A DNA stretch of 8,674 bases, taken from NCBI GenBank assembly GCA_964621605.1, contig CAZUMJ010000063.1, positions 1-8,674 on the forward strand. The letters are read 5' to 3'. Each line of letters opens with the position of its first letter. Position 1 is the first letter of the stretch. Under the pieces are notes generated by a model, which was not told where the DNA came from, did not search any database, and worked only from the letters and a program-made list of their open reading frames with translations. The translations under genes and the position numbers were made by a program. Positions 1 to 5,623 of the stretch are shown piece after piece. This DNA is from CAZUMJ01 sp964621605 (GTDB taxonomy: Bacteria > Actinomycetota > Acidimicrobiia > Acidimicrobiales > Iamiaceae).

Positions 1-5
1 GCCAG

Positions 6-40
6 AGAGGCCCTCTCCGATCTCTCGGAAAAGGGCCTCT
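6..40 (-). terminator. Nested stem-loop 3' of the tRNA
   Basis: The 8-bp arms AGAGGCCC and GGGCCTCT (6-13 and 33-40) pair perfectly. They enclose a second stem, TCCGA with TCGGA (16-20 and 25-29). The structure lies just past the CCA end of the minus-strand tRNA, where a transcription terminator or processing structure is expected. There is no clear U-tract on the minus strand, as is common in high-GC actinobacteria, so the terminator role is inferred. Confidence 0.45.
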
Positions 41-56
41 GTACTGGGCTTTTCGA

Positions 57-133
<77 letters not shown>

Positions 134-177
134 TGGTCCTCTCCTATCCCAGGTGGTCCCGCTGACGTGGTGTTTGC

Positions 178-197
178 CGGCGGCGCTCCAGCCGCCG
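178..197 (-). terminator. GC-rich hairpin after the minus-strand gene fragment
   Basis: The perfect 7-bp arms CGGCGGC (178-184) and GCCGCCG (191-197) flank a 6-base loop. It begins 11 bases past the stop codon (208-210) of the minus-strand W/Y-rich reading frame and lies before the tRNA on the same strand. There is no U-tract. A terminator for the truncated gene is the simplest reading. Confidence 0.4.
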
Positions 198-207
198 TCC
201 CGATCAG

Positions 208-390
208 TCATCGGCCGTACCAAGGGTCTCGGTAGAACGCCCGGTAGAAGATGGTCGTGCCCCGCATCCACGGACGGATGACCTTCGGGCTGAAGGCGGC
301 GTAGGCGTCCAGTCCGAACCGCCAAACCTCACGAGCGTCGTGGTCATCGCCGTACGTGCCCCATCCCCACGAGCCACGGGCGGTGGCCAA
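208..390 (-). pseudogene. 3' remnant of an unrecognised gene (about 60 codons, W/Y-rich)
   Basis: The frame ends in TGA at 208-210 and encodes a peptide rich in Trp, Tyr, Phe and Arg, including WGWGTYGDD and a C-terminal FYRAFYRDPWYGR. Its third codon positions are mostly G or C, and this many aromatic residues is unlike an antisense shadow. The only in-frame start candidate is TTG at 388-390. Further upstream the frame stays open to a stop at 505-507, but composition there becomes Arg/Ser-rich with no start codon. I read this as the C-terminal piece of a gene whose 5' end has been lost, perhaps when the downstream metal operon arrived. I do not recognise the family. It could instead be a small intact ORF starting at TTG. 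Confidence 0.4.
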
Positions 391-553
391 CCTTCGGCAC
401 GAAGGCGCCGAGCCCGGACTGAGCGATCGACGCTGTGCGTTTCCTTCAGTGCTGCCTGAAAGGGGCTCGCGACACGTTCCGGAGTGAGTATGGCGCCGCG
501 TCCCTTAGAAGGCCGTCGGGTGGAGGGGGCCCGCGGCGGACCGGCGACACAAG

Positions 554-562
554 TGATACACT
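554..562 (+). promoter_or_regulatory. Extended -10 promoter of the metal operon
   Basis: TGATACACT contains a TGN extension followed by TACACT, which fits the TAnnnT -10 pattern. Transcription would begin near 569-572, at or next to the ATG at 572, giving a leaderless or nearly leaderless mRNA. This agrees with the absence of a Shine-Dalgarno sequence before the gene. I see no good -35 at the expected distance, which is acceptable for an extended -10 promoter. The alternative TATGAT at 571-576 would place the start inside the coding region. Confidence 0.5.
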
Positions 563-573
563 AGCTCGTGTAT
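556..573 (+). promoter_or_regulatory. Operator palindrome for the ArsR-family repressor
   Basis: ATACAC (556-561) and GTGTAT (568-573) are perfect inverted repeats around a TAGCTC centre whose AGCT core is itself palindromic. Of the nine potential pairs only 562/567 does not match. ArsR/SmtB proteins bind imperfect palindromes of this size with outer ATA/TAT halves. The site covers the -10 and reaches the ATG of the repressor gene, so bound protein would block polymerase directly. Autoregulation of the whole operon is inferred. Confidence 0.65.
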
Positions 574-973
574 GATGAGTACACCGGTCGCTGACCTCGT
601 TCACCCCGCACTGTGCGCATCCGAGAAACCCGCCCTGCAGGACCGGCCGCTGCTGTCGAGCGCGCAGGCCGGTGAACTGGCGAGGACCTTCAAGGTCCTC
701 GGCAACGACACACGGCTACGGCTACTGCACGCGCTCGAGCGCGCCGGCGAGCTCTCTGTCACCGATCTGGCCGCTGAGGTAGGGCTGTCGCCACAGGCGG
801 TATCGAACCAGCTCCAGCGCCTGGTTGATCGGCGAATCGTGGCCGCGCGTCGTGACGGCAACCACGTCCGCTACCGGGTCGTCGACCCGTGTGTGCCGGC
901 CCTGCTCGAACTCGGGCTGTGCCTGGCAGAAGAGACGAAGGCGGCCTCATGGCCGCAGGAGGGAAGCGAATGA
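572..973 (+). CDS. ArsR/SmtB-family metal-responsive repressor
   Basis: This 133-aa protein has the winged-helix fold of ArsR/SmtB sensors: a dimer helix around residues 29-45, the FKVLGNDTRLRLL signature (40-52), the HTH with recognition helix SPQAVSNQLQRL (73-84), and a beta wing RRDGNHVRYRV (93-103). Such dimers repress metal-efflux operons and leave DNA when metal binds. The CadC/ArsR cysteine pair is absent from the HTH (ELSVTDLA). Asp105, Cys107, Cys117 and Glu120 instead sit where CzrA-type alpha-5 sites place Asp-x-His and His-x2-His, and Cys15 is a possible extra ligand. This predicts a thiolate-rich site for a soft metal such as Cd, Pb or Zn, which is an inference. ATG 572 is chosen because the promoter is placed for a leaderless start; ATG 575 is equally possible. 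The stop overlaps the ATPase start as ATGA, implying translational coupling. Confidence 0.9.
   Translation: MMSTPVADLVHPALCASEKPALQDRPLLSSAQAGELARTFKVLGNDTRLRLLHALERAGELSVTDLAAEVGLSPQAVSNQLQRLVDRRIVAARRDGNHVRYRVVDPCVPALLELGLCLAEETKAASWPQEGSE
957..962 (+). promoter_or_regulatory. Shine-Dalgarno deciding the ATPase start
   Basis: AGGAGG lies 7 bases before the ATG at 970, inside the end of the repressor gene. It selects ATG 970 over the upstream in-frame start at 889, which would add 27 residues encoded within the repressor gene and has no such site. Confidence 0.85.
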
Positions 974-3597
974 GGGCAACGCACGGCGACGAGCAGGGAG
1001 TTTCCGACGGAGGATGCAGCGTGCGCTGCCTGCCCGCCGAGGCGGCGGCCACCGCACGGCAGAACGTGACCCCGGATGGCCGGGAGACTGTTTCCTTCGT
1101 CTGCGCGATCTCGCGGCAGTCGGAAGAGGCGGTGCTGATTGGCCCGGCGCTCGCCGAGCGCCTGGCCGAGTTGGAACCGTCGGTAGCCAGCGGACAGCAG
1201 GCGCGCGTCCTGGCCAGCCTGGAGCGGGCGACCCTGTGCGCATGCGACATCGCGACACTTCTGCACACGACGCAAGCCGATGTCGAGCGTGAACTGCACG
1301 ACCTCGCCGCGCGCGGATTCGTCGAGCCAGCGCAGGCCGGCGGGATGCCGATCTATCGGATCGCGGATCGCGGTCGCCAAGCGCTAGCGACGGACATGCC
1401 CACCACCGGTTCACGCGCGCCCGCCGCGTCAGACCAAACCGCGACAACCACGCTTCAGCTTGCCCCCGAGGAATGCGCGAGCTGCGCGGGCAGCCTGCCA
1501 GGCACCCTGAGGGTCGTCGATGGCGTTCGGGACGTGCGTGTCGACACCGTGACCGGTCAAGTCCGCGTGGACCACGCTCCGGGCGTCACGCGCCAGGACC
1601 TCGAGGCGGCGGTGACCGCGGGCGGCATCCGGCTCGCCCCCGAGAGGCAAGAACGAGGCGACACCGAGCCGCCGTGGTGGCGGCAGCCTCGCAGCGTCGC
1701 CCTGACCATCGCCGCTGCGCTGACCGCACTCGGGCTTCTCTTCGACTTCGTGCTCGGTATCGAGCCCGTCGCTATCGCCCTGTTCGCCGCCGCCGTACCG
1801 ATCGGCGGTTACTTCCCGGCCGGCGCCGGCGTGCGGGCGCTGCGCCACGGGCGGGTGACCATCAACACGCTGCTGGTCGGCGCGGTAGCCGGCGCGGTAG
1901 CGCTCGGACTCTTCGAGGAGGCGGCGATCCTGGTCGTCATCTTCTCGCTCGGCGAGGTGCTCGAGGAATACGCAGCCGACAAGGCCCGCGGCTCGCTGCG
2001 CGCCCTCCTGGAGCTCGCACCCCAAGAGGCGCGCGTGCTGCGCGACGGTGTCCAGCAGATCGTAACCATCGACTCGCTGGTCCCGGGCGAGCGGGTGCTC
2101 GTGCTGCCCGGCGAAAAGCTCCCCACCGACGGGCGAGTCGTCGACGGCTCGTCGGCTGTCGACCAGTCACCGGTGACCGGCGAGTCGATGCCCGTCGAGG
2201 TAGCGCCAGGCAGCGACGTGTTCGGCGCGACGCTCAACGGCGACGGCGCGCTCGAAATCAAGGTCACCAAGCGCTACGACGACACGACGCTCGCGCGGGT
2301 CATCCATCAGATCAGCGAGACGCAGGCGCACAAGGCCCCGAGTGAACGCTTCGTCGAGCGCTTCGGCGCGATCTACACGCCGGCGATGTTCGCGCTCGCG
2401 ATCGCGGTCGCCGTCCTGCCGCCGCTGGTGTTCGGCGCCGACCTTCGAATCTGGTTTGAGCGCGGCCTGGTTGTCCTGGTGGTGTCGTGCTCGTGCGCGC
2501 TGGTGCTGTCGGTGCCGGTGGCGATCGTCTCGGCTATCACCCGCGCAGCGCGCGCGGGGATCCTCGTCAAAGGAGGCCGCTACCTCGAGGCGCTGGGCCG
2601 GATCCACGTCGTCGCGTTCGACAAAACCGGCACGCTGACCCAGGGCCGCCCGGAGGTCGTCGACGTCATCGCGCTCGACGGGATGCCAGAGCGCGACCTG
2701 CTGGCGCTCGCCGCCGCGGTGGAGTCGCGCAGCGACCACCCGCTCGCACAGGCGATCGTTCGCCGCGCCGCCGAACAGGACATCTCGGTGCCGGAAGTCC
2801 GCGAGGCGCGCAGCCTCACCGGCATCGGTGCCGAGGCCCGGCTGGACGGCCACGTCTACCGTGTTGGGCGCGCCCGGCTGTTCGAGCGCGACAGCGAACC
2901 TGGCAACTGGTCGAACGTGCTCGACGCTCAGGAAGCCCAAGGTCGCACCGCCGTGCTTGTCGGATCCGAGCGCGGCGTCGCGGGCGTCATCGTACTGGCC
3001 GACGAGGTGCGCCCGGACGCGGCCGATACCGTCGCTCGGCTGCGCCGGCTCGGCGTGCGCCACGTCCTCATGCTCACCGGCGACAACGAGCCGGCCGCCC
3101 GCGCGATCGCCGAGCAGGTCGGCATCGACGACTTCCGCGCCGGCCTGCTTCCCCAGGACAAGACCGCCGCGATACGCGAGCTTCGCGAGCGCTACGGACC
3201 GATCGCCATGGTCGGCGACGGAATCAACGACGCGCCGGCGATGGCACAGGCCGACATCGGCATCGCGATGGGCGCCGCCGGCTCGGACGTCGCGCTCGAG
3301 ACCGCCGACCTGGCGCTGATGGCCGACGACCTGCGGCGGCTCCCGGACGCCATCGGCCTAAGCCGCCGCGCGCTAGCCAACATCCGCCAGAACATCGCCA
3401 TGTCGCTAGCGGTCATCGTCGCGCTCGTCACCGCCGCTTTCGCCGGGTGGATCAGCCTCGTCACGGGCCTGCTCCTCAACGAGGCCGCCGCCCTGCTGAT
3501 CATCGCCAACGGCCTGCGCCTGCTGCGCTGGAGCCCCGCGCCCGACGCGGAGCAGCAAGTCTGCAGCGATGCTCGGGTGGTCGAGGCCACCGCGTGA
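970..3597 (+). CDS. P1B-type heavy-metal ATPase with a fused N-terminal CadC-like sensor domain
   Basis: This 875-aa membrane pump hydrolyses ATP to export soft metal ions. Residues 16-133 form a CadC-like module: CSVRC (16-20), then a winged helix with LCACDIA (89-95) and a wing ending PIYRIAD (127-133). An HMA-type domain follows, with a CASC metal site (169-172). The catalytic core is complete: actuator TGES (403-406), phosphorylation motif DKTGTLT (Asp551), His-Pro (590-591) and GDGIND (749-754). Membrane segments lie near 243-275, 300-327, 480-530 and 809-855. The metal-path helix reads CSC (507-509) instead of CPC. By alignment to remembered ZntA, the TM7 Lys is Ile816 and the TM8 Asp is Asn837, followed by Glu838. 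Typical P1B pumps are 650-800 aa; the extra length is the sensor module. The start is set by AGGAGG and the ATGA overlap. The P1B family is certain; the metal is not (Cd, Zn or Pb inferred). Confidence 0.95.
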   Translation: MRATHGDEQGVSDGGCSVRCLPAEAAATARQNVTPDGRETVSFVCAISRQSEEAVLIGPALAERLAELEPSVASGQQARVLASLERATLCACDIATLLHTTQADVERELHDLAARGFVEPAQAGGMPIYRIADRGRQALATDMPTTGSRAPAASDQTATTTLQLAPEECASCAGSLPGTLRVVDGVRDVRVDTVTGQVRVDHAPGVTRQDLEAAVTAGGIRLAPERQERGDTEPPWWRQPRSVALTIAAALTALGLLFDFVLGIEPVAIALFAAAVPIGGYFPAGAGVRALRHGRVTINTLLVGAVAGAVALGLFEEAAILVVIFSLGEVLEEYAADKARGSLRALLELAPQEARVLRDGVQQIVTIDSLVPGERVLVLPGEKLPTDGRVVDGSSAVDQSPVTGESMPVEVAPGSDVFGATLNGDGALEIKVTKRYDDTTLARVIHQISETQAHKAPSERFVERFGAIYTPAMFALAIAVAVLPPLVFGADLRIWFERGLVVLVVSCSCALVLSVPVAIVSAITRAARAGILVKGGRYLEALGRIHVVAFDKTGTLTQGRPEVVDVIALDGMPERDLLALAAAVESRSDHPLAQAIVRRAAEQDISVPEVREARSLTGIGAEARLDGHVYRVGRARLFERDSEPGNWSNVLDAQEAQGRTAVLVGSERGVAGVIVLADEVRPDAADTVARLRRLGVRHVLMLTGDNEPAARAIAEQVGIDDFRAGLLPQDKTAAIRELRERYGPIAMVGDGINDAPAMAQADIGIAMGAAGSDVALETADLALMADDLRRLPDAIGLSRRALANIRQNIAMSLAVIVALVTAAFAGWISLVTGLLLNEAAALLIIANGLRLLRWSPAPDAEQQVCSDARVVEATA

Positions 3598-4280
3598 TGG
3601 CCAGTCGCAAAGAGCAACAGGACCGCCTCAGCGCCGAGCGGCAGGCCAAGGAGGCGGCAGGGAAGCGCCGTGCGCGCCGCCGCCGGCGCATGAGCGTCGG
3701 GGTGTTGATGCTCGCCGTCCTCGTCGCGACAGTCGCCGTGGCACTGACTACGCGGAACGGCGGCCCCACGGCGACGGGCGCCAGCGGGGTGGATGGGCGG
3801 GGCTACCTCTCCGGGCCGCCGCCGTGGCCACCGGAGTACGACCACCTCGCCGATCGGCTCTCGAAGGTGACGTTTCCGCCTTTGGGTGACGAATCGTTCC
3901 ACGTGCACGCGCTGCTGAGCGTGTTCGTTAACGGCAAGCCCATCACAGTGCCTGCGAACGTCGGCTTCGGGCCTGCCGTCGGCGAGGTCCCGCTTCATAC
4001 GCACACCCCTGACGGCGTCCTCCACATCGAGGCCAACGAGCCCTATCCCTTCACGCTCGGGCAGTTCTTCGACGTCTGGGGCGTCAAGTTCACCGACACC
4101 CAGCTCGGGCCGTACAAGAACCGGGGGGGTCAGGAGCGGGTACAGGCCTTCGTCGATGGCAACCCGTTGCGTGATCCGGTGAACCACGTGATCGCGGAGG
4201 GGGAGAACCTGGTGGTCGGCTACGGCAAGCCGGGCTCGTTCCACGCCCTTCCCGACGCCAGTGCGCTCGAGGGCAGCTAG
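3597..4280 (+). CDS. Membrane-anchored exported protein with conserved histidine motifs
   Basis: This 227-aa protein begins at an ATG that overlaps the ATPase stop as TGATG, so the two are probably co-translated. It has a strongly basic cytosolic tail (residues 1-31), one membrane segment (about 33-51) and an outward-facing domain. That domain carries FHVHALL (His102, His104) and LHTHTPDGVLHIE (His134, His136, His143), then FTLGQFFDVWG and a C-terminal beta-rich segment. I recall actinobacterial and archaeal proteins with the same LHTH-x4-G-x2-H pattern and no assigned function. The clustered His residues and the position behind a metal pump suggest it binds exported metal at the outer face or in the cell wall. 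That role is inferred. Without a signal peptidase or lipobox motif, it probably stays anchored. Confidence 0.85.
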   Translation: MASRKEQQDRLSAERQAKEAAGKRRARRRRRMSVGVLMLAVLVATVAVALTTRNGGPTATGASGVDGRGYLSGPPPWPPEYDHLADRLSKVTFPPLGDESFHVHALLSVFVNGKPITVPANVGFGPAVGEVPLHTHTPDGVLHIEANEPYPFTLGQFFDVWGVKFTDTQLGPYKNRGGQERVQAFVDGNPLRDPVNHVIAEGENLVVGYGKPGSFHALPDASALEGS

Positions 4281-4320
4281 CTCGCATGAACCATCACCGC
4301 ATCGCTCGAGAGGCGATCGC

Positions 4321-4959
4321 ATGACCCTCCCCGTTACGCCACAACAAGGAAGCGACGCGCCAGCGCTCGACGGCCCGCCTCCCGCTACGCCAACCCCGCC
4401 GCACCGAGACGATCCCTCCTCCATCAACCTGGACAGTCGACGGCGCCCGATGCCTGCGGGGCACCAGGGTATGGGAGACCCCCGACCTGGCTCTCTGCCC
4501 CAGCCCAGTTCGGGTCTGCGGCTCAGATCCCTGCCCGCGTCGAGCGGGCCGACGTTCCCGCTCGACCACGAGTACTTCGAGATCGTCTACGCACCGCTTC
4601 TCGGCCCGACCGCCGTCCTCGTCGCGCGTGCAATGTCACGACACCTCGAATCTACGTCCGGGCCCGCTACGGTGTGCCCGCTCGATTTGGCGCTTGAGGT
4701 GGGAATCCGAGCCAGCGACGCGGACCCGCTCGGCAAGAAGTCCCACCTGGTCCGCGCCCTCGATCGGCTGGCGCACGACCGGATTGTCGTAAGACTCGAT
4801 GACCGAGTCCTCGGCGTGCACCAACGCGTTCCGCCACTCGGGCGATCAAGGCTGGATCGGTTGCCGAGGGCCGTCCGAGACCGTCACGAAGAGATCCTGC
4901 TGGCACTGGAGGGACCGGACAGCTCGATACCGCTGGCGGATAGACGCGAAGATCCCTAA
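4321..4959 (+). CDS. Actinobacterial protein with a putative winged-helix domain, function unknown
   Basis: This 212-aa protein starts at ATG 4321, behind AGAGG at good spacing; a GTG at 4261 overlapping the previous gene and an ATG at 4450 are alternatives. Residues 1-78 are Pro/Ser/Arg-rich and probably disordered. Residues 79-195 form the folded part: FEIVYAPLLGPTAVLVARAM, a central segment LALEVGIRAS that could be an HTH, and a C-terminal segment ending LPPLGRSRLDRLPRAVRDRH. This matches my recollection of a common actinobacterial family of unknown function with a terminal PPL-x-R-x3-RLP pattern. It lies 40 bases after the His-protein gene, so it may be the last gene of the operon, although no catalytic or metal-binding motif ties it to metal handling. 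Confidence 0.75.
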   Translation: MTLPVTPQQGSDAPALDGPPPATPTPPHRDDPSSINLDSRRRPMPAGHQGMGDPRPGSLPQPSSGLRLRSLPASSGPTFPLDHEYFEIVYAPLLGPTAVLVARAMSRHLESTSGPATVCPLDLALEVGIRASDADPLGKKSHLVRALDRLAHDRIVVRLDDRVLGVHQRVPPLGRSRLDRLPRAVRDRHEEILLALEGPDSSIPLADRREDP

Positions 4960-5256
4960 GGAGCATCGCAAGGATGTCTCGGCCGACCCGCCCCCGCAGC
5001 ACAGACGGGTCGAGCAGACCGCCGCCCATTCTCGCTGCTGGTGGATGTGAAGCTTCGATGAGCCAGGGCGAAGACGTACAGTGCGCGTCCCTGTCGGAGG
5101 GTTGGCCAGTTCAACGTCTTCGAGGGGTTTTCGGAGGTCGTTCTGACCACGGGGCCGGTACGTCGCCATGAGCCAGAGAGGGACTTTCAAGAAGAGCTGC
5201 GAGGAAGAGGCATCGTGGCTCTGACCGGGGTTCACCCGGTGTCTCAACTCCGGTGA
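4960..5256 (+). other. Gene-free stretch before the insertion sequence, possibly holding a coding remnant
   Basis: No ORF with a start codon and coding character is evident. A plus-strand frame is open from 5062 to TGA 5254-5256 and includes VFEGFSEVVLTTGPVRRHE. It looks coding-like but has no usable start, so it may be the 3' end of a decayed gene. A weak stem GACCCG/CGGGTC at 4985-5011 could end the metal operon. No function is assigned. Confidence 0.3.
5224..5240 (+). terminator. Short perfect hairpin just left of the IS
   Basis: ACCGGG (5224-5229) and CCCGGT (5235-5240) pair perfectly around a 5-base loop. The hairpin lies 20 bases left of the IS end and overlaps the tail of the open plus-strand frame. 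It could be a terminator remnant; no U-tract follows. Confidence 0.25.
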
Positions 5257-5259
5257 GGT
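5257..5259. repeat. Left copy of the 3-bp target duplication (GGT)
   Basis: GGT directly abuts the left inverted repeat and recurs at 6537-6539 directly after the right one. A 3-4 bp duplication is typical of the IS3 family. Three bases match by chance 1 time in 64, so support comes mainly from the exact abutment. Confidence 0.6.
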
Positions 5260-5284
5260 GGGACTGCCGCGCGTGGGGGTGACA
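5260..5284 (+). repeat. Left inverted repeat of the IS
   Basis: The outer 14 bases GGGACTGCCGCGCG match the right end perfectly. The remaining 11 match at 8 positions, ending in the shared GGTGACA. The outer limit is set where similarity to the right end stops and the GGT duplication begins. Confidence 0.85.
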
Positions 5285-5328
5285 TCTGAGCTGTGGTGCC
5301 GAGAGGTGCCGCTGGAAGGATGTTCACC

Positions 5329-5623
5329 ATGCCCAAGCCCTATCCCCGGGAGTTCCGCGAGGGACGTGATCCGGGTTGCCCGCAACCGTGAGCCCGGCGT
5401 CCGGATCAAGGACGTCGCCGCGGACTTCGGGATCACCGAGTCCTGCCTGACGAACTGGTTGGCCCGCGCTGACCGCGACGAGGGCCGCAAGGAGGGCCCG
5501 ACGAGCGCCGAGCTCGCGGAGTTGCGCGAGCTGAAGAAGCGCAACCGGCTCCTCGAGCAGGAGAACGAGGTGTTGCGCCGAGCGGCTGCGTATCTGTCCC
5601 AGGCGAACCTGCCGGGAAAATGA
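5329..5623 (+). pseudogene. IS3 orfA, frameshifted by one extra G near the start
   Basis: Translation from ATG 5329 (GGAAGG is 9 bases upstream) gives MPKPYPREFRE, the usual N-terminus of this OrfA group. The frame then meets GAGGGAC where GAGGAC is expected: one G too many at 5361-5363. The shifted frame soon stops. From 5363 the correct frame continues DVIRVARNREPGV, the HTH FGITESCLTNWL, and a leucine-zipper-like helix (RELKKRNRLLEQENEVLRR) to TGA 5621-5623. Corrected, the protein would be 97 aa, normal for OrfA, which binds the IS ends and supplies the N-terminus of OrfAB. The extra base may be a real inactivating mutation or an error in a G run. Confidence 0.8.
5614..5620 (+). promoter_or_regulatory. 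Programmed -1 frameshift site GGGAAAA
   Basis: The heptamer G-GGA-AAA fits the X-XXY-YYZ slippery pattern in the orfA frame and is followed directly by the orfA stop TGA. A -1 slip moves ribosomes onto the ATG-ATG of orfB, giving the OrfAB fusion that IS3 elements use as transposase. The ATGA overlap also allows separate OrfB initiation. Confidence 0.7.

Noticed and set aside
571..576. TATGAT as the -10 of the metal operon
   Set aside because: It would put the transcript start after the repressor ATG with no later plausible start. The TGATACACT element fits better.
889..969. Upstream in-frame start adding 27 residues to the ATPase
   Set aside because: The extra stretch is the repressor gene read in another frame, and AGGAGG with an ATGA overlap points to ATG 970.
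2487..3596. Long Arg-rich open frame running through the ATPase gene into the His-protein frame
   Set aside because: Its Arg/Pro-rich composition is that of a high-GC out-of-frame shadow. The real protein begins at ATG 3597.
3192..4427. 411-codon minus-strand frame across the ATPase end and His-protein gene
   Set aside because: It is antisense to two well-supported genes and shows no domain.
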